Source of the DNA: Bos javanicus
Lineage: Eukaryota > Chordata > Mammalia > Artiodactyla > Bovidae
Length of the DNA stretch: 64,000 nt
Reading direction: 5' to 3'
Assembly: GCF_032452875.1 (NCBI RefSeq)
Contig: NW_026893632.1
Location: 496,001 to 560,000, forward strand
Each line of letters begins with the position of its first letter. Position 1 is the first letter of the stretch. Positions 42,201 through 57,462 of the stretch are shown piece after piece. The translations under genes were made by a program, and so were the position numbers. Under the pieces are notes generated by a model. It worked only from the letters and a program-made list of their open reading frames with translations. It had not been told where the DNA came from and made no database searches.

Positions 42201-44770
42201 TGATCACGTGTCTGACATGCACTGATCACGTGGCTGATCATACACTGATCACGTAACTGATCATGCACTGATCACGTGGCTATCATGCACTGATCACGTG
42301 GCTGAACATGCACTGATCACGTGGCTGATCACACACCTGTCACGTGACTGATCATGCACTGATCACGCAGCACTCATGCACTGATCACGTGGCTGATCAT
42401 ACACTGCTCACGTAACTGATCATGCACACATCACGTGGCTATCATGCACTGCTCACGTGGCTGATCATGCAATGATCACGTAGCTACCATATACTGGTCA
42501 CGTGACTGATCATGCACAGATCACGTAAATGATCATGCACTGATCACGTGACTGATCATGCACTGATCACGTGGCTATCATGCACTGCTCACGTGGCTGA
42601 TCATGCAATGATCACGTAGCAACCATGTACTGGTCACGTGACTGATCATGCACTGATCACGTAATTGATCATGCACTGATCACGTGGCTCATCATGCACT
42701 GATCACGTGGCTGATCACACACGATCACGTGACTGATCATGCACTGATCACGTGGCTATCATGCACTGATCACGTGGCTATCATGCACTGATCACGTGGA
42801 TATCATGCACTGATCACGTGGCTGATCACACACGATCACGTGACTGATCATGCACTGATCACGTGGCTATCATGCACTGATCACGTGGCTGATCATGCAC
42901 TGATCACGTGGCTGATCATGCACTGATCACGTGACTGATCATGCACTGATCACGTGACTGATCATGCACTGATCACGTGGCTATCATGCACTGATCACGT
43001 GGCTGATCATGCAATGATCACGTAGCTACATGTACTGGTCACGTGACTGATCATGCACTGATCACGTGACTGATCATGCACTGATCACGTGGCTGATCAT
43101 GCACTGATCACGTGACTGATCATGCACTGATCACGTGACTGATCATGCACTGATCACGTGGCTATCATGCACTGATCACGTGGCTGATCATGCACTGATC
43201 ATGCAGCTATCATGCACTGATCACGTGACTGATCATGCACTGATCACGTGACTGATCATGCACTGATCACGTGGCTGATCATGCACTGATCACGTGACTG
43301 ATCATGCACTGATCACGTGGCTATCATGCACTGATCACGTGGCTGATCATGCACTGATCACGTAGCTACCATGCACTGTCACGTGAATGATCATGCACTG
43401 ATCACGTGACTGATCATGCACTGATCACGTGGCTATCATGCACTGATCACGTGACTGATCATGCACTGATCACGTCTAATCATGCACTGATCACATGACT
43501 GATCATGCACTGATCACGTGGATGATCATGCACTGATCACGTGACTGATCATGCACTGATCACGTGGCTGATCATGCACTGATCACGTGACTGATCATGC
43601 ACTGATCACGTGGCTATCATGCACTGATCACGTGGCTGATCATGCACTGATCACGTGACTGATCATGCACTGATCACGTGGCTGATCATGCACTGATCAC
43701 GTAACTGATCATGCACTGATCACGTGGCTGATCATGCACTGATCACGTGGCTGATCATGCACTGATCACGTGACTGATCATGCACTGATCACGTGACTGA
43801 TCATGCACTGATCACGTGGCTATCATGCACTGATCACGTGGCTGATCATGCACTGATCACGTGACTGATCATGCACTGATCACGTGGCTATCATGCACTG
43901 ATCACGTGGCTATCATGCACTGATCACGTGGCTGATCATGCACTGATCACGTGACTGATCATGCACTGATCACGTCTATATCATGCACTGATCACGTGAC
44001 TGATCATGCACTGATCACGTGGATGATCATGCACTGATCACGTGACTGATCATGCACTGATCACGTGGCTATCATGCACTGATCACGTGGCTGATCATGC
44101 ACTGATCACGTAGCTACCATGCACTGATCACGTGACTGATCATGCACTGATCACGTAATTGATCATGCACTGATCACGTGGCTGATCATGCACTGATCAC
44201 GTGGCTGATCATGCACTGATCACGTGACTGATCATGCACTGATCACGTGACTGATCATGCACTGATCACGTGGCTATCATGCACTGATCACGTGGCTGAT
44301 CATGCACTGATCACGCAGCTATCATGCACTGATCACGTGACTGATCATGCACTGATCACGTGGCTATCATGCACTGATCACGTGGCTGATCATGCACTGA
44401 TCACGTGGCTATCATGCACTGATCACGTGACTGATCATGCACTGATCACGTGGCTATCATGCACTGATCACGTGGCTGATCATGCACTGATCACGTGGCT
44501 GATCATGCACTGATCACGTGACTGATCATGCACTGATCACGTAGCTATCATGCACTGATCACGTGACTGATCATGCACTGATCACGTGGCTGATCATGCA
44601 CTGATCACGTGGCTGATCATGCACTGATCACGTGGCTGATCATGCACTGATACCGTGACTGAGCATGGACTGATCACATGACTATCATGTAGTGATCACG
44701 TGACTTAATGGCGCTGATCATGTGACTGATCATGCGCTGATCATGTTTGCTATCATACACTGATCATGTG
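39282..44770. repeat. Satellite tract between A6 and A7 (5,489 bp, B core missing)
   Basis: About 241 monomers. The first part follows the A-to-B tracts: CACGGGAC near 39540 and GATCAGTGAC at 40096, 815 bp after the core. It then shifts into sequence matching 26.7-30.2 kb at a 14,550-bp offset: CTGAACATG 42302, ATGCACACATCACG 42422, GTCTAATCATG 43474, GTCTATATC 43974. An orphan post-core flank starts near 42004. The tract is therefore a recombinant of two modules. A long open stretch at 44247-44513 is satellite read in a frame kept open by 45-bp dimers. Confidence 0.93.
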
Positions 44771-45010
44771 CCTCTGGAGGCAATAAACAAAGAGCTGAGT
44801 AGGCACGAATCAAACAGTCAGCAGGCAATAATCATGGAACTCAGCTGTGAGGAATCATGCTGCTCAGCTGGCAATAATCAAGCAGCTGAGCAGGCAGGAA
44901 TTACGCAGCACAGCTGGCAATTGTCAAGCAGATGACAGGCAGGAATCGTGCAGCTCAGCTGGCAATTGTCAAGCAGATGAGCAGACAGTAATCACGCAGC
45001 TCAGCAGGCC
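44771..45010 (+). repeat. Core copy A7 (long, 240 bp)
   Basis: A long core identical to A6 at the diagnostic sites I checked (CAGCTGTGAGG, GAATCGTG, GGCGCTG). It is followed by GTGTTGTCATGC, as after A4, and by CATGGCGCTATC near 45290. Confidence 0.95.
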
Positions 45011-48000
45011 CTGATCACGTGACTGAGCATGCACTGTTCACGTGGCTGATCATACACTGATCACGTGAATGATCATGCACTGATCACGTGGCTATCATGC
45101 ACTGATCACGTGGCTGATCATGCACTGATCACGTGTTGTCATGCACTGATCACGTGGCTGATCATGCACTGATCACGTGGCTGATCATGCACTGATCACG
45201 TGGCTGATCATGCACTGATCACGTGGCTGATCATGCACTGATCACGTGGCTGATCATGCACTGATCACGTGACTGATCATGCACTGATCATGGCGCTATC
45301 ATGCACTGACACATGACTGATCATGCACTGATCACGTGGCTGATCATGCACTGATCACGTGACTGATCATGCACTGATCACGTGGCTGATCATGCACTGA
45401 TCACGTGGCTATCATGCACTGATCACGTGGCTGATCATGCACTGATCACGTGGCTATCATGCACTGATCACGTGGCTGATCATACTGATCACGTGACTGA
45501 TCATGCACTGATCACGTGGCTGATCATGCACTGATCACGTGACTGATCATGCACTGATCACGTGGCTGATCATGCACTGATCACGTGGCTGATCATGCAC
45601 TGATCACGTGACTGATCATGCACTGATCACGTGGCATCATGCACTGATCACGTGGCTGATCATGCACTGATCACGTGACTGATCATGCACTGATCACGTG
45701 GCTATCATGCACTGATCACGTGGCTGATCATGCACTGATCACGTAGCTATCATGCACTGATCACGTGACTGATCATGCACTGATCACGTAACTGATCATG
45801 CACTGATCACGTGACTGATCATGCACTGATCACGTGACTGATCATGCACTGATCACGTGGCTATCATGCACTGATCACGTGGCTGATCATGCACTGATCA
45901 CGTAACTGATCATGCACTGATCACGTGACTCATGCACTGATCACGTGGCTGATCATGCACTGATCACGTGACTGATCATGCACTGATCACGTGGATATCA
46001 TGCACTGATCACGTGGCTGATCATGCACTGATCACGTGACTGATCATGCACTGATCACGTGGCTGATCATGCACTGATCACGTGACTGATCATGCACTGA
46101 TCACGTGGCTATCATGCACTGATCACGTGGCTGATCATGCACTGATCACGTGGCTGATCATGCACTGATCACGTGACTGATCATGCACTGATCACGTGTC
46201 ATCATGCACTGATCACGTGGCTGATCATGCACTGATCACGTGACTGATCATGCACTGATCACGTGGCTATCATGCACTGATCACGTGGCTGATCATGCAC
46301 TGATCACGTGACTATCATGCACTGATCACGTGACTGATCATGCACTGATCACGTGACTGATCATGCACTGATCACGTGGCTGATCATGCACTGATCACGT
46401 GGCTATCATGCACTGATCACGTGGCTGATCATGCACTGATCACGCAGCTATCATGCACTGATCACGTGACTGATCATGCACTGATCACGTGGCTGATCAT
46501 GCACTGATCACGTGACTGATCATGCACTGATCACGTGACTGATCATGCACTGATCACGTGGCTATCATGCACTGATCACGTGGCTGATCATGCACTGATC
46601 ACGTAGCTATCATGCACTGATCACGTGACTGATCATGCACTGATCACGTAACTGATCATGCACTGATCACGTGGCTGATCATGCACTGATCACGTGACTG
46701 ATCATGCACTGATCACGTGACTGATCATGCACTGATCACGTGGCTATCATGCACTGATCACGTGGCTGATCATGCACTGATCACGTGACTGATCATGCAC
46801 TGATCACGTGACTGATCATGCACTGATCACGTGACTGATCATGCACTGATCACGTGGCTATCATGCACTATCACGTGGCTGATCATGCAATGATCACGTA
46901 GCTACCATGTACTGGTCACGTGACTGATCATGCACTGATCACGTGACTGATCATGCACTGATCACGTGGCTATCATGCACTGATCACGTGGCTGATCATG
47001 CACTGATCACGTGCCTGATCATGCACTGATCACGTGACTGATCATGCACTGATCACGTGACTGATCATGCACTGATCACGTGGCTGATCATGCACTGATC
47101 ACGTGGCTGATCATGCACTGATCACGTGGCTGATCATGCACTGATCACGTGGCTATCATGCACTGATCACGTGGCTGATCATACTGATCACGTGACTGAT
47201 CATGCACTGATCACGTGGCTGATCATGCACTGATCACGTGACTGATCATGCACTGATCACGTGGCTGATCATGCACTGATCACGTGGCTGATCATGCACT
47301 GTCACGTGACTGATCATGCACTGATCACGTGGCACTCATGCACTGATCACGTGGCTGATCATGCACTGATCACGTAACTGATCATGCACTGATCACGTGG
47401 CTATCATGCACTGATCACGTGGCTGATCATGCAATGATCACGTAGCTACCATATACTGGTCACGTGACTGATCATGCACTGATCACGTGACTGATCATGC
47501 ACTGATCACGTGACTGATCATGCACTGATCACGTGACTGATCATGCACTGATCACGTGGCTATCATGCACTGATCACGTGGCTGATCATGCACTGATCAC
47601 GTGTCTGACCATGCACTGATCACGTGGCTGATCATGCACTGATCACGTAACTGATCATGCACTGATCACGTGGCTATCATGCACTGATCACGTGGCTGAT
47701 CATGCACTGATCACGTGGCTGATCACACACTGATCACGTGACTGATCATGCACTGATCACGTGGCACTCATGCACTGATCACGTGGCTGATCATACACTG
47801 ATCACGTGACTGATCATGCACTGATCACGTGGCTATCATGCACTGATCACGTGGCTGATCATGCAATGATCACGTAGCTACCATGCACTGATCACGTGAC
47901 TGATCATGCACTGATCACGTAAATGATCATGCACTGATCACGTGACTGATCATGCACTGATCACGTGACTGATCATGCACTGATCACGTGGCTATCATGC

Positions 48001-48581
48001 ACTGATCACGTGGCTGATCATGCACTGATCACGTAGCTATCATGCACTGATCACGTGACTGATCATGCACTGATCACGTGGCTGATCATGCACTGATCAC
48101 GTGACTGATCATGCACTGATCACGTGACTGATCATGCACTGATCACGTGGCTATCATGCACTGATCACGTGGCTGATCATGCACTGATCACGCAGCTATC
48201 ATGCACTGATCACGTGACTGATCATGCACTGATCACGTAACTGATCATGCACTGATCACGTGGCTGATCATGCACTGATCACGTGACTGATCATGCACTG
48301 ATCACGTGGCTATCATGCACTGATCACGTGGCTGATCATGCACTGATCACGTGACTGATCATGCACTGATCACGTGACTGATCATGCACTGATCACGTGA
48401 CTGATCATGCACTGATCACGTGGCTGATCATGCATGATCACGTGGCTATCATGCACTGATCACGTGACTGATCATGCACTGATCACGTGACTGATCATGC
48501 ACTGATCACGTGGCTTATCATGCACTGATCATGTGACTGATCATGCGCTGATCATGTTTGGTATCATACACTGATCATGTG
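45011..48581. repeat. Satellite tract between A7 and B8 (3,571 bp)
   Basis: Second A-to-B tract. Landmarks are a CATACTG unit near 45481, CATATACTGG near 47452, and GTGTCTGACC at 47601, 981 bp before the core. At the place where the other two A-to-B tracts carry the shortened GATCAGTGAC unit, this copy has a full GATCACGTGAC. Confidence 0.95.
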
Positions 48582-48817
48582 CCTCTGGAGGCAATGAACA
48601 AAGAGCTGAGTAGGCACGAATCAGTCAGCAGGCAATAATCATGGAACTCAGCTGTGAGAAATCATGCTGCTCAGCTGGCAATAATCAAGCAGCTGAGCAG
48701 GCAGGAATTATGCAGCACAGCTGGCAATTGTCAAGCAGATGACAGGCAGGAATCGTGCAGCTCAGCTGGCAATTGTCAAGCAGATGAGCAGACAGTAATC
48801 ACGCAGCTCAGCAGGCC
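48582..48817 (+). repeat. Core copy B8 (short, 236 bp)
   Basis: A typical type B core: TTTGGTATC lead-in, CAATGAAC, no AACA, CTGTGAGAAATC, ATTATGCAG. Confidence 0.95.
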
Positions 48818-50501
48818 CTGATCACGTGACTGAGCATGCACTGTTCACGTGGCTGATCATACACTGATCACGTGACTGATCATGCACTGATCACGTGGCT
48901 ATCATGCACTGATCACGTGACTGATCATGCACTGATCACGTAATTGCATGCACTGATCACGTGGCTATCATGCACTGATCACGTGGCTGATCATGCACTG
49001 ATCACGTGACTGATCATGCACTGATCACGTGGCTATCATGCACTGATCACGTGGCTGATCATGCACTGATCATGGACTGATCATGCACTGATCATGGCGC
49101 TATCATGCACTGACACATGACTGACATGCACTGATCACGTGGCTGATCATGCACTGATCACGTGACTGATCATGCACTGATCACGTGACTGATCATGCAC
49201 TGATCACGTGGCTGATCATGCACTGATCACGTGGCTATCATGCACTGATCACGTGGCTGATCATGCACTGATCACGTGACTGATCATGCACTGATCACGT
49301 GGCTATCATGCACTGATCACGTGGCTGATCATACTGATCACGTGACTGATCATGCACTGATCACGTGGCTATCATGCACTGATCACGTGGCTATCATGCA
49401 CTGATCACGTGGCTGATCATGCACTGATCACGTGGCTATCATGCACTGATCACGTGACTGATCATGCACTGATCACGTGGCTGATCATGCACTGATCACG
49501 TGGCTGATCATGCACTGATCACGTGACTGATCATGCACTGATCACGTGGCTATCATGCACTGATCACGTGGCTGATCATGCACTGATCACGTGGCTGATC
49601 ATGCACTGATCACGTGGCTGATCATGCACTGATCACGTGACTGATCATGCACTGATCACGTGGCTATCATGCACTGATCACGTGGCTGATCATGCACTGA
49701 TCACGTGGCTGATCATGCACTGATCACGTGACTGATCATGCACTGATCACGTGACTGATCATGCACTGATCACGTGACTGATCATGCACTGATCACGTGG
49801 CTATCATGCACTGATCACGTGGCTGATCATGCACTGATCACGCAGCTATCATGCACTGATCACGTGACTGATCATGCACTGATCACGTAATTGATCATGC
49901 ACTGATCACGTGGCTGATCATGCACTGATCACGTGACTGATCATGCACTGATCACGTGGCTATCATGCACTGATCACGTGGCTGATCATGCACTGATCAC
50001 GTGCCTGATCATGCACTGATCACATGACTGATCATGCACTGATCACGTGACTGATCATGCACTGATCACGTGGCTATCATGCACTACTCACGTGGCTGAT
50101 CATGCAATGATCATGTAGCTACCATGTACTGGTCACGTGACTGATCATACACTGATCAGGTGACTGATCATGCACTGATCACGTGGCTATCATGCACTGA
50201 TCACGTGGCTGATCATGCACTGATCACGTGCCTGATCATGCACTGATCACGTGACTGATCATGCACTGATCACGTAGCAATCATGCACTGATCACGTGGC
50301 TGATCATGCACTGATCACGTGGCTATCATGCACTGATCACGTGGCTATCATGCACTGATCACGTGGCTGATCATGCACTGATACCGTGACTGAGCATGGA
50401 CTGATCACATGACTATCATGTAGTGATCACGTGACTTAATGGCACTGATCATGTGACTGATCATGCGCTGATCATGTTTGCTATCATACACTGATCATGT
50501 G
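48818..50501. repeat. Satellite tract between B8 and A8 (1,684 bp)
   Basis: Second B-to-A tract. It has GTAATTGCATGC, CATGGACTG with CATGGCGCTATC (about 49070-49105), a CATACTG unit near 49331, and the approach CACTACTCACG (about 50083), CAATGATCATGTAGCTACC and CACTGATCAGGTG, a modified form of CACCCATCAGG. The A approach carries GGCACTG. Confidence 0.95.
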
Positions 50502-50741
50502 CCTCTGGAGGCAATAAACAAAGAGCTGAGTAGGCACGAATCAAACAGTCAGCAGGCAATAATCATGGAACTCAGCTGTGAGGAATCATGCTGCTCAGCT
50601 GGCAATAATCAAGCAGCTGAGCAGGCAGGAATTACGCAGCACAGCTGGCAATTGTCAAGCAGATGACAGGCAGGAATCATGCAGCTCAGCTGGCAATTGT
50701 CAAGCAGATGAGCAGACAGTAATCACGCAGCTCAGCAGGCC
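50502..50741 (+). repeat. Core copy A8 (long, 240 bp)
   Basis: A long core in the second-A position with lead-in GGCACTG and CAGCTGTGAGG. GAATCATGCAG replaces GAATCGTGCAG, a CpG-type change shared with A10 and A11 but not A5. Confidence 0.95.
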
Positions 50742-53629
50742 CTGATCACGTGACTGAGCATGCACTGTTCACGTGGCTGATCATACACTGATCACGTGAA
50801 TGATCATGCACTGATCACGTGGCTATCATGCACTGATCACGTGGCTGATCATGCACTGATCACGTAATTGTCATGCACTGATCACGTGGCTGATCATGCA
50901 CTGATCACGTGGCTGATCATGCACTGATCACGTGACTGATCATGCACTGATCACGTGGCTGATCATGCACTGATCACGTGGCTGATCATGCACTGATCAC
51001 GTGACTGATCATGCACTGATCACGTGGATATCATGCACTGATCACGTGGCTGATCATACACTGATCACGTGTCTGACATGCACTGATCACGTGGCTGATC
51101 ATGCACTGATCACGTAACTGATCATGCACTGATCACGTGGCTATCATGCACTGATCACGTGGCTGATCATGCACTGATCACGTGGCTGATCATGCACTGT
51201 CACGTGACTGATCATGCACTGATCATGCAGCATCATGCACTGATCACGTGGCTGATCATGCACTGATCACGTGACTGATCATGCACTGATCACGTGGCTA
51301 TCATGCACTGATCACGTGGCTGATCATGCACTGATCACGTAGCTACCATGCACTGGTCACGTGACTGATCATGCACTGATCACGTAAATGATCATGCACT
51401 GATCACGTGACTGATCATGCACTGATCACGTGGCTATCATGCACTGATCACGTGGCTGATCATGCACTGATCACGTAGCTACCATGTACTGGTCACGTGA
51501 CTGATCATGCACTGATCACGTAATTGATCATGCACTGATCACGTGACTGATCATGCACTGATCACGTGGCTGATCACACACTGATCACGTGACTGATCAT
51601 GCACTGATCACGTGGCTATCATGCACTGATCACGTGGCTATCATGCACTGATCACGTGGCTATCATGCACTGATCACGTGGCTGATCATGCACTGATCAC
51701 GTGACTGATCATGCACTGATCACGTGGCTATCATGCACTGATCACGTGGCTGATCATGCACTGATCACGTGGCTGATCATGCACTGATCACGTGACTGAT
51801 CATGCACTGATCACGTGACTGATCATGCACTGATCACGTGGCTATCATGCACTGATCACGTGGCTGATCATGCACTGATCACGCAGCTACATGTACTGGT
51901 CACGTGACTGATCATGCACTGATCACGTGATTGATCATGCACTGATCACGTGGCTGATCATGCACTGATCACGTGACTGATCATGCACTGATCACGTGAC
52001 TGATCATGCACTGATCACGTGGCTATCATGCACTGATCACGTGGCTGATCATGCACTGATCATGCAGCTATCATGCACTGATCACGTGACTGATCATGCA
52101 CTGATCACGTGACTGATCATGCACTGATCACGTGGCTGATCATGCACTGATCACGTGACTGATCATGCACTGATCACGTGGCTATCATGCACTGATCACA
52201 TTGCTGATCATGCACTGATCACGTAGCTACCATGTACTGGTCACGTGAATGATCATGCACTGATCACGTGACTGATCATGCACTGATCACGTGGCTATCA
52301 TGCACTGATCACGTGACTGATCATGCACTGATCACGTCTGATCATGCACTGATCACGTGACTGATCATGCACTGATCACGTGGATGATCATGCACTGATC
52401 ACGTGACTGATCATGCACTGATCACGTGGCTGATCATGCACTGATCACGTGACTGATCATGCACTGATCACGTGGCTATCATGCACTGATCACGTGGCTG
52501 ATCATGCACTGATCACGGGACTGATCATGCACTGATCACGTGGCTGATCATGCACTGATCACGTAACTGATCATGCACTGATCACGTGGCTGATCATGCA
52601 CTGATCACGTGGCTGATCATGCACTGATCACGTGACTGATCATGCACTGATCACGTGACTGATCATGCACTGATCACGTGGCTATCATGCACTGATCACG
52701 TGGCTGATCATGCACTGATCACGTGACTGATCATGCACTGATCACTGGCTATCATGCACTGATCACGTGGCTATCATGCACTGATCACGTGGCTGATCAT
52801 GCACTGATCACGTGACTGATCATGCACTGATCACGTCTATATCATGCACTGATCACGTGACTGATCATGCACTGATCACGTGGATGATCATGCACTGATC
52901 ACGTGACTGATCATGCACTGATCACGTGGCTATCATGCACTGATCACGTGGCTGATCATGCACTGATCACGTAGCTACCATGTACTGGTCACGTGACTGA
53001 TCATGCACTGATCACGTAATTGATCATGCACTGATCACGTGGCTGATCATGCACTGATCACGTGGCTGATCATGCACTGATCACGTGACTGATCATGCAC
53101 TGATCACGTGACTGATCATGCACTGATCACGTGGCTATCATGCACTGATCACGTGGCTGATCATGCACTGATCACGCAGCTATCATGCACTGATCACGTG
53201 ACTGATCATGCACTGATCACGTGGCTATCATGCACTGATCACGTGGCTGATCATGCACTGATCACGTGGCTACCATGCACTGATCACGTGACTGATCATG
53301 CACTGATCACGTGGTATCATGCACTGATCACGTGGCTGATCATGCACTGATCACGTGGCTGATCATGCACTGATCACGTGACTGATCATGCACTGATCAC
53401 GTAGCAATCATGCACTGATCACGTGACTGATCATGCACTGATCACGTGGCTGATCATGCACTGATCACGTGGCTATCATGCACTGATCACGTGGCTGATC
53501 ATGCACTGATACCGTGACTGAGCATGGACTGATCACATGACTATCATGTAGTGATCACGTGACTTAATGGCGCTGATCATGTGACTGATCATGCGCTGAT
53601 CATGTTTGCTATCATACACTGATCATGTG
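50742..53629. repeat. Satellite tract between A8 and A9 (2,888 bp)
   Basis: Landmarks are GTGAATGATC, then GTAATTGTCATG near 50865, GTGTCTGACATG near 51071, CACATTGCTGATC near 52197, GTCTATATCATG near 52835, and GTGGTATCATGC near 53310. The A core follows 797 bp after ACGTCTATAT. The open stretch at 53108-53350 is satellite, not a gene. Confidence 0.95.
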
Positions 53630-53869
53630 CCTCTGGAGGCAATAAACAAAGAGCTGAGTAGGCACGAATCAAACAGTCAGCAGGCAATAATCATGGAACT
53701 CAGGTGTGAGGAATCATGCTGCTCAGCTGGCAATAATCAAGCAGCTGAGCAGGCAGGAATTACGCAGCACAGCTGGCAATTGTCAAGCAGATGACAGGCA
53801 GGAATCGTGCAGCTCAGCTGGCAATTGTCAAGCAGATGAGCAGACAGTAATCACGCAGCTCAGCAGGCC
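53630..53869 (+). repeat. Core copy A9 (long, 240 bp)
   Basis: A long core with CAGGTGTGAGG, GAATCGTG and GGCGCTG, matching A4 rather than its nearer neighbour A7. Like A4 it is followed by a damaged TTGTATGCAC unit. Confidence 0.95.
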
Positions 53870-56800
53870 CTGATCACGTGACTGAGCATGCACTGTTCAC
53901 GTGGCTGATCATACACTGATCACGTGAATGATCATGCACTGATCACGTGGCTATCATGCACTGATCACGTGGCTGATCATGCACTGATCACGTAATTGTA
54001 TGCACTGATCACGTGGCTGATCATGCACTGATCACGTGGCTGATCATGCACTGATCACGTGACTGATCATGCACTGATCACGTGGCTATCATGCACTGAT
54101 CACGTGGCTGATCATGCACTGATCACGGGACTGATCATGCACTGATCATGGCGCTATCATGCACTGACTACATGACTGATCATGCACTGATCACGTGGCT
54201 GATCATGCACTGATCACGTGACTGATCATGCACTGATCACGTGACTGATCATGCACTGATCACGTGGCTGATCATGCACTGATCACGTGGCTATCATGCA
54301 CTGATCACGTGGCTGATCATGCACTGATCACGTGGCTATCATGCACTGATCACGTGGCTGATCATACTGATCACGTGCTGATCATGCACTGATCACGTGG
54401 CTGATCATGCACTGATCACGTGACTGATCATGCACTGATCACGTGGCTGATCATGCACTGATCACGTGGCTGATCACACACTGATCACGTGACTGATCAT
54501 GCACTGATCACGTGGCACTCATGCACTGATCACGTGGCTGATCATGCACTGATCACGTGACTGATCATGCACTGATCACGTGGCTATCATGCACTGATCA
54601 CGTGGCTGATCATGCACTGATCACGTAGCTACCATGCACTGGTCACGTGACTGATCATGCACTGATCACGTAACTGATCATGCACTGATCAGTGACTGAT
54701 CATGCACTGATCACGTGACTGATCATGCACTGATCACGTGGCTATCATGCACTGATCACGTGGCTGATCATGCACTGATCACGTAATTGATCATGCACTG
54801 ATCACGTGACTCATGCACTGATCACGTGGCTGATCATGCACTGATCACGTGACTGATCATGCACTGATCACGTGGATATCATGCACTGATCACGTGGCTG
54901 ATCATGCACTGATCACGTGTCTGATCATGCACTGATCACGTGGCTGATCATACACTGATCACGTAACTGATCATGCACTGATCACGTGGCTATCATGCAC
55001 TGATCACGTGGCTGATCATGCACTGATCACGTGGCTGATCACACACTGTCACGTGACTGATCATGCACTGATCACGTGTCACTCATGCACTGATCACGTG
55101 GCTGATCATACACTGATCACGTGACTGATCATGCACTGATCACGTGGCTATCATGCACTGATCACGTGGCTGATCATGCAATGATCACGTGACTACCATG
55201 CACTGATCACGTGACTGATCATGCACTGATCACGTGACTGATCATGCACTGATCACGTGGCTATCATGCACTGATCACGTGGCTGATCATGCACTGATCA
55301 CGTGGCTGATCATGCACTGATCACGCAGCTATCATGCACTGATCACGTGACTGATCATGCACTGATCACGTGGCTGATCATGCACTGATCACGTGACTGA
55401 TCATGCACTGATCACGTGACTGATCATGCACTGATCACGTGGCTATCATGCACTGATCACGTGGCTGATCATGCACTGATCACGTAGCTATCATGCACTG
55501 ATCACGTGACTGATCATGCACTGATCACGTAATTGATCATGCACTGATCACGTGGCTGATCATGCACTGATCACGTGACTGATCATGCACTGATCACGTG
55601 ACTGATCATGCACTGATCACGTGGCTATCATGCACTGATCACGTGGCTGATCATGCACTGATCACGTGGCTGATCATGCACTGATCACGTGACTGATCAT
55701 GCACTGATCACGTGACTGATCATGCACTGATCACGTGGCTATCATGCACTACTCACGTGGCTGATCATGCAATGATCATGTAGCTACCATGTACTGGTCA
55801 CGTGACTGATCATGCACTGATCACGTGACTGATCATGCACTGATCACGTGGCTATCATGCACTGATCACGTGGCTGATCATGCACTGATCACGTGCCTGA
55901 TCATGCACTGATCACGTGACTGATCATGCACTGATCACGTGACTGATCATGCACTGATCACGTGGCTGATCATGCACTGATCACGTGGCTGATCATGCAC
56001 TGATCACGTGGCTGATCATGCACTGATCACGTGGCTATCATGCACTGATCACGTGGCTGATCATACTGATCACGTGACTGATCATGCACTGATCACGTGG
56101 CTGATCATGCACTGATCACGTGACTGATCATGCACTGATCACGTGGCTGATCATGCACTGATCACGTGGCTGATCACACACTGTCACGTGACTGATCATG
56201 CACTGATCACGTGGCACTCATGCACTGATCACGTGGCTGATCATACACTGATCACGTAACTGATCATGCACTGATCACGTGGCTATCATGCACTGCTCAC
56301 GTGGCTATCATGCAATGATCACGTAGCTACAATATACTGGTCACGTGACTGATCATGCACAGATCACGTGACTGATCATGCACTGATCACGTGACTGATC
56401 ATGCACTGATCACGTGACTGATCATGCACTGATCACGTGGCTATCATGCACTGATCACGTGGCTGATCATGCACTGATCACGTGTCTGACCATGCACTGA
56501 TCACGTGGCTGATCATGCACTGATCACGTAACTGATCATGCACTGATCACGTGGCTATCATGCACTGATCACGTGGCTGATCATGCACTGATCACGTGGC
56601 TGATCACACACTGTCACGTGACTGATCATGCACTGATCACGTGGCACTCATGCACTGATCACGTGGCTGATCATACACTGATCACGTAACTGATCATGCA
56701 CTGATCACGTGGCTATCATGCACTGATCACGTGGCTGATCATGCAATGATCACGTAGCTACCATGCACTGGTCACGTGACTGATCATGCACTGATCACGT

Positions 56801-57462
56801 AAATGATCATGCACTGATCACGTGACTGATCATGCACTGATCACGTGACTGATCATGCACTGATCACGTGGCTATCATGCACTGATCACGTGGCTGATCA
56901 TGCACTGATCACGCAGCTACCATGCACTGATCACGTGACTGATCATGCACTGATCACGTGGCTGATCATGCACTGATCACGTGACTGATCATGCACTGAT
57001 CACGTGACTGATCATGCACTGATCACGTGGCTATCATGCACTGATCACGTGGCTGATCATGCACTGATCACGCAGCTATCATGCACTGATCACGTGACTG
57101 ATCATGCACTGATCACGTGACTGATCATGCACTGATCACGTGGCTGATCATGCACTGATCACGTGACTGATCATGCACTGATCACGTGGCTATCATGCAC
57201 TGATCACGTGGCTGATCATGCACTGATCACGTGGCTGATCATGCACTGATCACGTGACTGATCATGCACTGATCACGTGACTGATCATGCACTGATCACG
57301 TGGCTGATCATGCACTGATCACGTGGCTATCATGCACTGATCACGTGACTGATCATGCACTGATCACGTGACTGATCATGCACTGATCACGTGGCTTATC
57401 ATGCACTGATCATGTGACTGATCATGTGCTGATCATGTTTGGTATCATACACTGATCATGTG
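53870..57462. repeat. Satellite tract between A9 and B9 (3,593 bp)
   Basis: Third A-to-B tract. It has CACGGGAC with CATGGCGCTATC near 54125-54155, a CATACTG unit near 54363, GATCAGTGAC at 54687, and GTGTCTGACC at 56482, 981 bp before the core. To about 55.2 kb it also parallels 39.3-40.6 kb. From there to B9 it parallels 46.4-48.5 kb at an offset of about 8,880 bp. Confidence 0.94.

Larger units (their letters stand above)
44771..53629. repeat. 8.8-kb higher-order repeat, copy 2
   Basis: The 8,859-bp interval from A7 to A9 holds A7, B8 and A8 with steps of 3,811, 1,920 and 3,128 bp. It is the counterpart of 30219-39041 at about 14.55 kb distance and of the unit beginning at 53630. Confidence 0.88.
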
